A stretch of 64,000 nt of DNA from positions 372,001 to 436,000 of the forward strand of contig NZ_CP096184.1 of assembly GCF_020447105.2 (NCBI RefSeq). Reading direction: 5' to 3'. Positions 34,936-45,727 of this stretch are shown here, piece after piece. Position 1 is the stretch's first letter. Every line of letters begins with the position of its first letter. Below the pieces are notes generated by a model. It was given only the letters and a program-made list of their open reading frames with translations, was not told where the DNA came from and did no database searches. Both the position numbers and the translations under genes were made by a program. The DNA comes from Demequina sp. TMPB413 (GTDB lineage: Bacteria > Actinomycetota > Actinomycetes > Actinomycetales > Demequinaceae).

Positions 34936-34959
34936 GGGGTGGGGCCAAGCGCCCACCCC
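34936..34959 (-). terminator. Hairpin after the lipoprotein gene
   Basis: 8-bp stem GGGGTGGG/CCCACCCC with an 8-nt loop, between the lipoprotein gene and the sigma gene, both on the minus strand. Confidence 0.55.
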
Positions 34960-34990
34960 GAGGTGGCTCCCAGTTTGCTCCCGGAGCAGG

Positions 34991-35515
34991 TCACTCCCAC
35001 GAGGGTGCTGTGGTGACGAGACTGTCGACTTCGAGTGCGTCCCTGCCCACCACGTGGCCCTCGACGCCGACAGGGCAATCAAGCTTGGCGGGAGGTGTCA
35101 TCGCCGTCGGTTCGAAGCTCACCGTTGTCGTCCAACATTGGATGACCGCACGGTGCTGGGTGTCGTGTGCTTGGGATCGCGTCGCGTATCCCACGTCAAG
35201 CACTTCGACGTTCCACGTTGGCTTGCTTTCGTCAAGGTCAAGGAGCCAGGATCCCTCCTGGAAGGACGCGGCGACTGTTTGCTCGTCAGCGGGTTCCTCG
35301 CTGCGGGTACCTGTGCAACTCATGCTGATGAGTTGGCGCACGCGGTCGACCTCGGGGTCCGCAGCGACTCCACGCGTCAAGCACGACACCGTGTCTACGT
35401 GGACTTGTGCCATATGGTCGCGAGCGGCATCCGTCGCCTCCTCGTAGAGGTGGGAGCAACCCGTCGTTGTGGTCACCCACACCGCGGTCACCGCAAGAGT
35501 CCCGATCCCCCTCAT
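34991..35515 (-). CDS. Lipoprotein of unknown function
   Basis: 174 residues. Signal sequence with lipobox-like TTTGC (Cys20). The mature protein has three further cysteines, SCLTRG, MSCTGT and QCWTTT, and closing Val-rich strands. No family recognised. ATG 35515 lies 7 nt after TACAGT; GTG 35524 is an alternative. Upstream of the sigma/anti-sigma-like pair in the same direction, but separated by a hairpin. Confidence 0.6.
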   Translation of the reverse strand: MRGIGTLAVTAVWVTTTTGCSHLYEEATDAARDHMAQVHVDTVSCLTRGVAADPEVDRVRQLISMSCTGTRSEEPADEQTVAASFQEGSWLLDLDESKPTWNVEVLDVGYATRSQAHDTQHRAVIQCWTTTVSFEPTAMTPPAKLDCPVGVEGHVVGRDALEVDSLVTTAPSWE

Positions 35516-35555
35516 AGTGGCCACTGTAGCCCCGCGGCCAGCGCAGGAGCACGCC

Positions 35556-36818
35556 TCAACGCCAGTCCTTTCCGGGCGCGGTGCGCAGGCCGATGCGCTC
35601 CTCGAGTGCGGCCAGCTCGTCCATGACGGCCGACGCTACCCACACTCGCGAGCGCGATGCTCCGGTGATCTCGCTCAGCACCCCCGCGTTGGTGAGGTGG
35701 TCGAGGGCGTCGTACGCGCGGGGGCGACTGGCTCCAGTCGCGGCTTCCGCTCGTGCAATGTCGAGCACCGGCGCGGTCAGCAATGCATCAACAAGTGTCC
35801 TGGCAGATGAGCCGCGGCGGGCGCTGACCTGGCTGTGCCACAGGGGCGGTAGCTCAGCGAGGCGGTCGGCGGTGACGATCGCGGCCTCGGCAGACGCGAC
35901 GGTGCAGTGCGCGACGTAGCACACCAGGGGCTCGATGTCGCCGGCGCGATAGGACGCAAGGTGTGTGAAGTACGTGTCGGTATTGGCGAGCATCGCGGCA
36001 GCGACCGGGACAGTGGTCGCCGACGTCATTCTCCGATGCCGGTAGACGGCGCCGATGAGGGCGCGGCCGACGCGCCCGTTGCCGTCTGTGAAGGGGTGAA
36101 TCGCCTCGAACTGGCCGTGGACGATCGCCGCTTGGGCGACGACGGGGATGTCGGTGCGTGCAGAGAACGCGATGAGGTCGTCGATGAGTGGCCGGACAAG
36201 ATCCGGTGGAGGTGGCACGTGGGCTGCGGTGCGCGGTGAGAAGTCGGAGCCGCCCACCCAGTTCTGAACTGGGCGGTAGGTGTCCGCGTACTGACCCTCC
36301 AAGAGGTCTCCCTCCAGCAGGACGTGGTGTGCCGCCAGGAGGGCGTCGTGCGTGAGTGGACTACCGGCGCACGACGCCGCGAGCGCAGTGAGCGCACGGC
36401 TCGCCGCGATGGTGGAACGCGCGCCTGCTGCGGCCTCGGCACCAACCGTGGCACGTGCGAGGTCGTCGAGGCTCGAGTAGACGTGCTCGATCTTGGAGGA
36501 GGCAACGGCCTCGCTACGCACCAGGAGCTCGCCGAGCCCCGCGAGGTGCTCCGAGCGGCTCTCGATGCGGGTGATGGCCGCGACGGCGTGTTCCAACTCT
36601 GCATTCGCATCGGGCGACAACGGCGCAGTGCGATCAGCGATGTGGGCGGGAATCTCCACCACAATCTCAGTGAACATCCGGTCCGCCTGATGGGGTCGGT
36701 TGCCCGAAGGCCCGCGTTGATCGGGGTTGGTGACCCATCGCCGCGCCTCGCGAGCGGCTGCGGGCCAGGAACTCTTGTCAGTCAAGGGAGTCGCCCATCT
36801 GCTACTTATCCTGGACAA
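35556..36818 (-). CDS. Fic family protein
   Basis: 420 residues. N-terminal Fic_N region (~50-150), Fic core with HPFTDGNGRVGR (~241-252), and a C-terminal winged-helix part (~335-400). The inhibitory helix reads SSKIEH (~107-112), matching (S/T)xxxE but with His in place of the usual Gly/Asn. Probably AMPylates a target and regulates itself. The start is uncertain: TTG 36818 opens the frame and the family-like RWATP follows, but no good ribosome site is visible. Confidence 0.82.
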   Translation of the reverse strand: MSRISSRWATPLTDKSSWPAAAREARRWVTNPDQRGPSGNRPHQADRMFTEIVVEIPAHIADRTAPLSPDANAELEHAVAAITRIESRSEHLAGLGELLVRSEAVASSKIEHVYSSLDDLARATVGAEAAAGARSTIAASRALTALAASCAGSPLTHDALLAAHHVLLEGDLLEGQYADTYRPVQNWVGGSDFSPRTAAHVPPPPDLVRPLIDDLIAFSARTDIPVVAQAAIVHGQFEAIHPFTDGNGRVGRALIGAVYRHRRMTSATTVPVAAAMLANTDTYFTHLASYRAGDIEPLVCYVAHCTVASAEAAIVTADRLAELPPLWHSQVSARRGSSARTLVDALLTAPVLDIARAEAATGASRPRAYDALDHLTNAGVLSEITGASRSRVWVASAVMDELAALEERIGLRTAPGKDWR

Positions 36819-36825
36819 TGATAAC

Positions 36826-36847
36826 AGTAACGGTCATAAGTGTTACT
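36826..36847. promoter_or_regulatory. Inverted repeat upstream of the Fic gene
   Basis: AGTAAC-N10-GTTACT, perfect 6-bp arms, 8 bp before the TTG start. Likely an autoregulatory operator. Confidence 0.45.
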
Positions 36848-36941
36848 AGGAAGGGTGGCTAGTTTCAGATTGGCGGACGGTTCCCACGTCAGCGCCACCG
36901 CGCCCTGACTGGCCACGCCCAGGCCCGGTAGCGTCGGCCGC

Positions 36942-37790
36942 ATGACAACCCGCCCGTTCCGCATGATCGACGTATTCGCGTCCGACGCCCCTCTCACCGG
37001 CAACCCGCTCGCGGTGGTGCTCGACGCCGAGGGTCTCACCACGGAGCAGATGGCCAGGTTCTCCGCGTGGACCAACCTCTCCGAGTGCACGTTCGTGCTG
37101 CCGCCCACCGACCCTGCCGCCGACTATCGCGTGCGCATCTTCTCGCTCACCACGGAGCTGCCGTTCGCTGGCCACCCCACCCTGGGCACGGCGCGCGCGT
37201 GGCTGGACGCCGGGGGAGTGCCGCGCACGCCCGGCCGAGTGGTTCAGGAGTGCGGGGTGGGCCTGGTGCCGGTGAGGATTGACGATGTTGCGCTCGCGTT
37301 CGCCGCGCCGCCGCTGGTCCGGTCGGGTGCGGTGGACGACGCCGACCTTGCCGTCGCGCTGTCCGTCCTGGGCGTTGCGGCCGACGACGTGGTTGCGGCT
37401 GAGTGGATCGACAACGGTCCTGGTTGGATGGGGATATTGCTGCGTGACGCCGACGCTGTGCTCGTCGTGGAGCCCGACCTTGCGTCGCGCGTGGGTCAGT
37501 GGAGCATCGGCGTGGTCGGGCCGTACGCGCCGGGGAGCGATGCAGCACTCGAGGTGCGCGCCTTCTTCAACGACTCGGGCGGCCCGCTAAGGGAGGACCC
37601 GGTGACAGGGAGCCTCAACGCGTCGATCGCGCAGTGGCTCACGGCGTCGGGCAGCGTCCAGGCGCCCTACGTGGCCCGCCAGGGCGCCAAGGTCGGCCGC
37701 GACGGGCGAGTGCGCGTGACCCGCGCCGAGGGCGAGATCTGGATTGGCGGGAGGGCCGTCGTCATCGTCGCAGGGGCGGTGGACCTCTAG
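36942..37790 (+). CDS. PhzF family isomerase-like protein
   Basis: 282 residues. Start FRMIDVFASDAPLTGNPLAVV and the catalytic-region motif NLSECTFVLPP (with Glu at ~48) are PhzF features, as are LPFAGHPTLGTA (~71) and PLREDPVTGSLNASIAQWL near the C-terminus. PhzF-like proteins isomerise small metabolites; the actual substrate is unknown and no phenazine genes are near. TAGCGT lies 7 nt before the ATG. A decayed second copy lies at 45.2-45.6 kb. Confidence 0.88.
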   Translation: MTTRPFRMIDVFASDAPLTGNPLAVVLDAEGLTTEQMARFSAWTNLSECTFVLPPTDPAADYRVRIFSLTTELPFAGHPTLGTARAWLDAGGVPRTPGRVVQECGVGLVPVRIDDVALAFAAPPLVRSGAVDDADLAVALSVLGVAADDVVAAEWIDNGPGWMGILLRDADAVLVVEPDLASRVGQWSIGVVGPYAPGSDAALEVRAFFNDSGGPLREDPVTGSLNASIAQWLTASGSVQAPYVARQGAKVGRDGRVRVTRAEGEIWIGGRAVVIVAGAVDL

Positions 37791-38305
37791 ACAGCATCCT
37801 TGGTGGCCGTCGTCCACGGGCCAACCCAGTCGGGAACCTCAAGCCCATCGGGGAACCCGCCCACAAACTCGCCCATCTCGTCGTGCTGGACGCTGCCGCC
37901 GCTCTTCTTGAGAAACCGCGTCCGCACGAGCGCGTGTGCACAGACGGCGCCCTCGCTGCGGAACACCTGTTGGAGGTAGAACCAGCGTTCGTCCATGCCC
38001 AGAACGCGGGTCTCCACCTCGAAGCGTTGGCCCAGCTTGAGCGATTTGCGGTACGTGATCGTTTGCCCTGCCACCACGGGATACCAACCCTTGCGGTGGA
38101 ACTTGTTCCACCAGCCGGAGCGCATCAGCAGGTCGATGCGTGCCAGGTCCATGATCGCCAGGTACTTGGAGTTGTTGACGTGGCCCAGCAGGTCCAGGTC
38201 GCTCAGCGTCACACGGAACGGAGTGACGGCGGTGTCCCACATGGTGAGGCGACTGCGGCGACTCGACAGCAGCCGGAAGAAAATCAGGCGCAGATACAGG
38301 TTCAT
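37787..38305 (-). CDS. Acyl-CoA thioesterase-like (THEM6/YbgC type)
   Basis: 172 residues, hotdog fold. After an aromatic/basic N-terminus comes TPFRVTLSDLDLLGHVNNSKYLAIMDLAR: the DxLGHVNN segment is the family's active-site loop, though the Asp-containing pattern is the THEM6-like variant. Probably hydrolyses acyl thioesters; substrate unknown. Convergent with PhzF, overlapping by 4 nt. Confidence 0.78.
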   Translation of the reverse strand: MNLYLRLIFFRLLSSRRSRLTMWDTAVTPFRVTLSDLDLLGHVNNSKYLAIMDLARIDLLMRSGWWNKFHRKGWYPVVAGQTITYRKSLKLGQRFEVETRVLGMDERWFYLQQVFRSEGAVCAHALVRTRFLKKSGGSVQHDEMGEFVGGFPDGLEVPDWVGPWTTATKDAV

Positions 38306-38454
38306 GGGGAGTGATGACCTCGAGACGTGTCGCTAGCGGCGTGGGGCGTCACTCACACTAATGTGTCGCAACGGCGGGGGCGGGTTGTCGCGACGCTCGG
38401 CGTCCACCACGGAACCCTGCCCCGGCGACCTCACCAGCGTCGGCCGTTGGTATT

Positions 38455-38467
38455 TTGAATAACTCAA
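38455..38467. promoter_or_regulatory. AT-rich inverted repeat at the fur promoter
   Basis: TTGA-ATAAC-TCAA in an AT-rich patch over the predicted -35 of the fur-katG unit; the -10 CACACT (38477-38482) is 6 nt before GTG 38489. A candidate FurA/CatR box. Confidence 0.4.
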
Positions 38468-38488
38468 GATAAGTGGCACACTTGCTGC

Positions 38489-38971
38489 GTGGACATGGCG
38501 ACGCGAACAGAACAGGGCGCGGATATCGCCGACGCCATTCGCGGTGCGGGGCTCAAGTTCACCGAGCCGCGAGCGGCAGTACTGCGCGCACTCCACGAGC
38601 ACCCGCACGCGAGCGCCGAAGAAGTGCTGGGCCACGTCTCGCACGCGCTGCCTAAGGCAAGCCTGCAATCCGTCTACAACGCGCTCAACGACTTTGTCGC
38701 GGCGGGCCTGGTGCGTCGCATCGAGCCGGCCGGAAGCCCAGGGCTCTACGAAGTGCGCGTGGACGACAACCACCACCACCTGATCTGCACGGGCTGCGGC
38801 GCGGTCACCGACGTCGATTGCGCCGTGGGGCACGCGCCCTGCCTGACGCCATCGGAGAGCCACGGGTTCATCGTCCAAGCCGCCGAGGTCACCTACTGGG
38901 GCCTGTGCGCGCAGTGCGCGTCGGCACCGTCGCACCCCACTCCTTCCACCCAAACGACCACTACGGGCTGA
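38489..38971 (+). CDS. Fur family regulator (FurA/CatR type)
   Basis: 160 residues. Winged helix (~10-85) and dimerisation domain with HHHLICTGCGAV (~94-105) and the second metal pair CAQC (~139-142), so a structural zinc site is likely complete. It sits 39 bp upstream of katG, like actinobacterial FurA, a redox/iron-responsive repressor of catalase-peroxidase. GTG 38489 fits the leaderless rule; ATG 38495 is an alternative. Confidence 0.9.
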   Translation: MDMATRTEQGADIADAIRGAGLKFTEPRAAVLRALHEHPHASAEEVLGHVSHALPKASLQSVYNALNDFVAAGLVRRIEPAGSPGLYEVRVDDNHHHLICTGCGAVTDVDCAVGHAPCLTPSESHGFIVQAAEVTYWGLCAQCASAPSHPTPSTQTTTTG

Positions 38972-41326
<2,355 letters not shown>

Positions 41327-41331
41327 CGGCT

Positions 41332-41354
41332 GGCGGAGGGTGACCCTCACCGCC
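41332..41354 (+). terminator. Hairpin after katG
   Basis: GAGGG/CCCTC with a TGA loop, extended by GGCG/CGCC, 6 nt after the katG stop. Confidence 0.55.
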
Positions 41355-41420
41355 AAGTCATACTTTCGCTGCCGGAAATTATGAGTTACGCTTCAAGTCA
41401 TATTCCGTGCGGGAGGCGCT

Positions 41421-42608
41421 ATGACATCGGGAGTGTGGCCAGCGCTCGCGTGGGAGGAACACACATGGCGTCCTGCCACACGGTGGGGCGTCCGCGCCAA
41501 CGAGCCGCGGGCCGAGATGCGCTACGAGGCGGCCGTGCCGCCCTTCATCGCGGATCGTACGCCCGAACTGAGCGCGGCTACGGCGGGCGAGGCACGTATG
41601 GCGGAGCAGGAACTCAGCAGGCTTGATGCGGAACTCGGTTCGCGCATGAGTGCGTTCGCGCCAGTGTTGCTCCGGTCCGAGGCGGCGTCCTCTTCGCAAA
41701 TCGAGAATCTCACCGCCTCCGCCCGAGCCATCTTCAGTGCAGAACTCGGCGTGAAGACCGGGCGAAACGCAGAGCAAATCACCGCCAACACCAGGAGCCT
41801 CCAGGCCGCGATCGCACTGGCCGATGAGCCGTCTGCACGTTCGATCCTCGAGATGCACCGCGTGCTCATGGAGGGCCAGATTCAGCATTCGCCCGGCACT
41901 TGGCGGAAGGAGGCGGTGTGGATCGGCACGAGTGCCCAGAGCCCAGTAGGGGCGGAGTTCGTCGCACCACACCACTCCCGGGTCCCCGCGCTTGTCGACG
42001 ACCTGGTCGCGTTTTGTGCGCGCGATGGCATGTCGCCGCTGGTTGCCATGGCGATCGGACACGCACAGTTCGAGGCCATCCACCCCTTTACTGACGGCAA
42101 CGGACGCACGGGCCGCGCGCTGGCGCAGGCAATGCTGCGCCGCACAGCCGTGACGCGGAACGTGGCGCTGCCCGTATCGGCCGGGTTGCTCGCCGATGTC
42201 GAGGGCTATCACGGCGCGCTCACCGCGTACCGGGATGGCGACGTTGAGCCGATCGTGCTGGCATTCGCCCACGCAATTTCGCGAGCGATTCGTAACACCC
42301 GCACACTGGTCGCGGAGCTCGATGAGGTCCGCGCGGCGTGGGAGTCGGCGCTTCAGGTGCGGCGAAACTCACATGCGTGGAGATTGTTGGATGTGCTGAT
42401 ACGGCGCCCCGTGTTGTCGGCGGCGCTCGCGGCGCAAGAACTTGGAGTCAAGCAGCCCAACGTCTACCCGCCGCTGCGTGCGCTCACGGAGGCGGGAATC
42501 GTGAAGTCAAAGAACGAGCATCGGCTGGGACCCTTCTGGCGAGCGGACGATGTGCTCGCGGCCGTGGACCGGTTTGCCGAACGCGCGGGACGGCGTGAGG
42601 CAAGTTGA
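41421..42608 (+). CDS. Fic family protein with complete inhibitory motif
   Basis: 395 residues. Fic_N region with inhibitory helix SSQIEN (~91-96), a perfect (S/T)xxxE(G/N); Fic core HPFTDGNGRTGR (~221-232); C-terminal winged helix (~315-385). Self-inhibited AMPylase of class II type. GGGAGG lies 6 nt before the ATG. Two copies of CAAGTCATA (41354 and 41393) lie upstream and may be binding sites. Third Fic gene within 10 kb. Confidence 0.86.
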   Translation: MTSGVWPALAWEEHTWRPATRWGVRANEPRAEMRYEAAVPPFIADRTPELSAATAGEARMAEQELSRLDAELGSRMSAFAPVLLRSEAASSSQIENLTASARAIFSAELGVKTGRNAEQITANTRSLQAAIALADEPSARSILEMHRVLMEGQIQHSPGTWRKEAVWIGTSAQSPVGAEFVAPHHSRVPALVDDLVAFCARDGMSPLVAMAIGHAQFEAIHPFTDGNGRTGRALAQAMLRRTAVTRNVALPVSAGLLADVEGYHGALTAYRDGDVEPIVLAFAHAISRAIRNTRTLVAELDEVRAAWESALQVRRNSHAWRLLDVLIRRPVLSAALAAQELGVKQPNVYPPLRALTEAGIVKSKNEHRLGPFWRADDVLAAVDRFAERAGRREAS

Positions 42609-42663
42609 TGGACGCGCAGCGGCAATCGGCGCGCGCGTGGCTGGACGCCAGAGGAGGGCCGCT

Positions 42664-43050
42664 ATGAACATTCGCCAAGCATCGGTTGGCGCTGCGGCGC
42701 TTGATGCGGGCGCCATCGTGGTGTTTGCCGCGGTGGGCCGTTTCAACCACGACGAGGGCGTCCTGGGCGACGCAGGCATGGGCCTGGCGACCACCGCGTG
42801 GCCGTTTCTCGTGGGCGGTGCCCTCGGTTGGGTGCTGGCCAAGGCCTGGAAGCGGCCCTGCGCGTGGCGGCCCACTGGCCTGATCATCTGGGCGTCGACC
42901 CTGGTAGGCGGCATGCTCCTGCGCGTCGCGAGTGGGCAGGGTGTTCAGGTGTCGTTCGTGATTGTCGCCGGGCTGGTGCTTGCGGCGTTCCTGGTGGGAT
43001 GGCGCGTGATCTCCGGTCTGATTGCCAGCAGGATGGGGCTTAAGAAGTAG
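42664..43050 (+). CDS. DUF3054 membrane protein
   Basis: 128 residues, four predicted membrane helices. The family signature is visible near the start: LDAGAIVVFAAVGRFNHDEG (~13-32). Function unknown in the family. GAGGAGG precedes the ATG. It follows the Fic gene by 55 bp and a strong hairpin lies 57 bp after its stop. Confidence 0.82.
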   Translation: MNIRQASVGAAALDAGAIVVFAAVGRFNHDEGVLGDAGMGLATTAWPFLVGGALGWVLAKAWKRPCAWRPTGLIIWASTLVGGMLLRVASGQGVQVSFVIVAGLVLAAFLVGWRVISGLIASRMGLKK

Positions 43051-43107
43051 CCCGGCGCGCCCCGAGGCTGGTTAGATGTGCGCTCTCTGACACACCGCGA
43101 GGGCGTG

Positions 43108-43137
43108 CACCGGCGTGTCGCGCCCGACACGCCGGTG
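43108..43137. terminator. Hairpin after the DUF3054 gene
   Basis: 13-bp perfect stem CACCGGCGTGTCG and its complement with a CGCC loop. Between two convergent genes. Confidence 0.75.
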
Positions 43138-43338
43138 GGGCGCCGGGTTCTGTGTCAGGGACGGTTCGCCCAGGCCAGCGGAAGCGCCCACGCGGGGCGG
43201 GCGGTATTGCCACCTTGGTCATGGTTGGAGCAATGACCGCGCTGACCCGGCGCCGCTGATTCATTGGGCTTCGGCGGGCCACGCCGACGCTGGGGTCGCC
43301 AAGGCTGTGGCCGCGGTGGGCACCGCTGGAGGCGTGGT

Positions 43339-44409
43339 TCACGCGGCTGAGGTTTCGCGTGCTATCGCGGTGAGGAACGCGTCGACGTCGTCCTCTGAGG
43401 TGTCGAAGCTGCACATCCAGCGCACCTCGTTCCTGGCGGCGTCCCAGTCGTAGAACGCGAACTCGGCGCGCAGGCGGTCGGCCATGCCGTCGGGCAGGGT
43501 GGCGAAGACGCCGTTCGCCTGCGTCGGCTGGGTGAGGGTGACGCCCTTGATCGAGCCGTCGGCGAGCCCTGCCTCGATGCCCGCGCGCAGGCGCTGAGCC
43601 ATCCCGTTGGAGTGTGTGGCATTCCGCAGCCACAAGTCGCCGTCGAGCAGGGCGAGCAACTGGGCGGAGACGAAGCGCATCTTTGAGGCCAGCTGCATGT
43701 CCATCTTGCGCAGGTAGGTGAGGCCCTCCGAGGCCTCTGGGTTCAGCACCAGGATGGCCTCGCCCAGCATCGCCCCGTTCTTGGTGCCGCCATAGCTCAG
43801 CACGTCAACGCCGGCGTCTCGCGTGAAGGCGCGCAGCGGCACGCCCAGCGACGCCGCGGCGTTGGAGATGCGCGCGCCGTCCATGTGGACGCGCATCCCC
43901 AGGTTGTGGGCGTGATCGGCGAGCGCCGCGATCTCTTCGACGGTGTAGACGGTGCCGAGTTCGGTCGATTGCGTGATCGATACGACCAGCGGCTGCGCCC
44001 GGTGCTCGTCGCCCCAGCCCCATGCCTCGCGGTCGATGAGCTCGGGAGTGAGTTTGCCTTCATGCGCGGGGACGGCAAGGAGTTTGAGGCCGCCCACCTT
44101 CTCGGGTGCGCCGCCCTCGTCGGCATTGATGTGTGCGGTGGTGGCAGTGACCACGGCGCCCCAGCGGGGGAGCATCGACTGCAGTCCGCCGACGTTCGCG
44201 CCGGTGCCGTTGAACACGGGGTACGCCTCGACGCCCTCGCCGAAGTGGCGGACCATCACCTCCTGCAGGTGCGCCGTGTACACGTCGCCCCCGTAGGCGC
44301 TTTGGTGGCCGCCGTTCGCGTTGCTCATCGCCGCGAGCACGTCCGGGTGGATGCCGGAGTAGTTGTCGGAGGCAAAGCCGCGCTTGGCGGGGTTGTGCGT
44401 GGTGGTCAT
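43339..44409 (-). CDS. ltaE: Low-specificity L-threonine aldolase
   Basis: 356 residues, fold-type I PLP enzyme. It splits threonine (and allo-threonine) into glycine and acetaldehyde. FASDNYSGIHP (~11), HMDGARISNAA (~191) and the PLP-lysine loop SYGGTKNGAM (~219) are present. The ATG at 44409 has AGGGGAA upstream. Divergent from the leader RNA and FBP gene. Confidence 0.9.
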   Translation of the reverse strand: MTTTHNPAKRGFASDNYSGIHPDVLAAMSNANGGHQSAYGGDVYTAHLQEVMVRHFGEGVEAYPVFNGTGANVGGLQSMLPRWGAVVTATTAHINADEGGAPEKVGGLKLLAVPAHEGKLTPELIDREAWGWGDEHRAQPLVVSITQSTELGTVYTVEEIAALADHAHNLGMRVHMDGARISNAAASLGVPLRAFTRDAGVDVLSYGGTKNGAMLGEAILVLNPEASEGLTYLRKMDMQLASKMRFVSAQLLALLDGDLWLRNATHSNGMAQRLRAGIEAGLADGSIKGVTLTQPTQANGVFATLPDGMADRLRAEFAFYDWDAARNEVRWMCSFDTSEDDVDAFLTAIARETSAA

Positions 44410-44497
44410 GGGATTCCCCTCGTGGCGGCAAGGCGGTACTCGTGCATCCAGCATCCCACCTGGCCGCATCGCCTTGGCCGTCGCTTATGATGGCGGG

Positions 44498-44545
44498 ATG
44501 AGTATCCAGGAGGTAGTCGGCGCGCATTGCGCCGACATCAGGTAG
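44498..44545 (+). CDS. 15-codon leaderless leader peptide (candidate)
   Basis: MSIQEVVGAHCADIR. A near-ideal -10, TATGAT (44486-44491), lies 6 nt before the ATG, the same geometry as the long leaderless genes here. A perfect 8-bp hairpin lies inside the frame (44516-44536), so ribosome position could alter folding. It precedes the FBP gene by 110 bp. No match to a known leader peptide was recalled. Confidence 0.45.
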   Translation: MSIQEVVGAHCADIR

Positions 44546-44647
44546 TCCCGCCCCGGGCTGTGCCGAAAGGCGCGGCCCCGCGTGTTGACCCTGAAAACTC
44601 CTGCCCGTGCTGCTGGTACGCCCAGTCGCGGGTGCCTTCGAAAGGCA
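44516..44647 (+). ncRNA. Structured 5' leader of the FBP gene (candidate)
   Basis: Three hairpins: GTCGGCGC/GCGCCGAC (44516-44536); a 10-bp stem GGGCTGTGCC with a GAAA tetraloop (44555-44578); and TGCCTT-CGA-AAGGCA (44633-44647), which buries the AAAGG ribosome site of the next gene. The layout looks like an attenuator or riboswitch-like control region. Confidence 0.45.
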
Positions 44648-44654
44648 ATGACTC

Positions 44655-45137
44655 ATGCTTCCCCTGACCGACAAGACGATTCGCGCCTCGTTCATGAACG
44701 CGAGCCGCAAGGAGGCGTCCAGCCTCACCCTTCCCGCCGATTTCGACGCGATCGACTGGGATCGCCTCGACTACCTCGGATGGCGAGACCCCAAGTTCGA
44801 CCGACGCGCCTACGTCATCGTGCCAAATCTCGACGGCGACCTGACGGGCATCCTGCTCCGGCATCCAGGGGTGGCGAGGCGCAACAGTGCCCAATGCTCG
44901 TGGTGCAGTGACACCTCCATTCCAAACTCCGTCGTCATGTACAACGCCAAACGCTCGGGCGAATCGGGCCGCAACGGCAACACAGTCGGAGCGCTGGTCT
45001 GTGAGGACTTCCAATGCTCACGCAATGCCCGTCGGCCACCCATCCCCTGGTACGAGGACTTCGATGTTGAGGCCGAGCGCCGCAGACAGATCGAGGAACT
45101 GCAGCTGCGGGTCGCGGCCTTCGCCGCCAGGGTTTGA
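44655..45137 (+). CDS. FBP-domain zinc-finger protein
   Basis: 160 residues. Treble-clef four-cysteine finger CSWC (~81-84) and CEDFQC (~115-120), as in actinobacterial FBP/EF-G-binding C-terminal domain proteins. In related systems such proteins act on EF-G, for example at fusidic-acid-stalled ribosomes, but this branch is not proven to. The start MLPLTDKTIRASF is family-like. Its ribosome site is in a hairpin. Confidence 0.82.
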   Translation: MLPLTDKTIRASFMNASRKEASSLTLPADFDAIDWDRLDYLGWRDPKFDRRAYVIVPNLDGDLTGILLRHPGVARRNSAQCSWCSDTSIPNSVVMYNAKRSGESGRNGNTVGALVCEDFQCSRNARRPPIPWYEDFDVEAERRRQIEELQLRVAAFAARV

Positions 45138-45194
45138 CGCGCCTGCGAGGTGCAGAAGATGTTTGCTCCCCAGTTTCACGATGCATGGAACCGC

Positions 45195-45645
45195 ACGCTC
45201 ACCGATCCCCCCGGTTTGGCGCGGTGCTCGCATTGCTGGAAGCTGGGCGAGTGCCGTGGATGCCCGGACGGGTAGAGCAGGGATTCGGGGTGGACTTGGT
45301 GGCGGTGCGAATGGGGGCAACACGAGCTCGTGTTCGCGGCCCCGCTGCGGACTCGCACGGGTCGGGCGGGAGACGCCCGCCATGCCAGTGGAGCATCGGG
45401 GGCATATCCCAAGGATTGTGATCGCGACGGGGCGGGTGTCAAGGTGGAAGTGAGTGGCTTCTTCAACGACGGCGGCGATCCATTGCGGGAAGACCCGGCG
45501 ACCAGAGTCCTGAGCGTGTTGCTGACGCATTGGCCGACTGGGTGGTGCCATGTGGAGATACCGAACGTTGCATGCAATGGCGCGAGGGCGGCCCGACGTT
45601 GCGTTAGCGCAGTCCTTGCCAGCGAGGTGGTGGGCCCGAATTGAT
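45195..45645 (+). pseudogene. Decayed PhzF-family gene
   Basis: Pieces in different frames match the intact PhzF at 36942. LALLEAGRVPWMPGRVEQGFGVDLVAVR (from ~45226; first 8 residues LALLEAGR) parallels its LDAGGVPRTPGR. Then ELVFAAPL with a frame change parallels ALAFAAPP; QWSIG follows; and FFNDGGDPLREDP parallels FFNDSGGPLREDP. The N-terminal third and about 55 central codons are gone. It shows at least two frameshifts. Confidence 0.75.
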
Positions 45646-45727
45646 GGAACTGCTGAGTGCTTGGTAGATCAGCACCGGTCGAGCGTGTCTGGTGTCGGCG
45701 GGCAGACGAAACATGCATACTGATTTC

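Noticed and set aside
43040-43633. Open frame of 197 codons on the minus strand
   Set aside because: It overlaps the threonine aldolase 3' end in another frame and runs through a terminator hairpin.
45134-45421. Intact small gene after the FBP gene
   Set aside because: It matches only part of PhzF and changes frame at about 45.31 kb; called as pseudogene instead.
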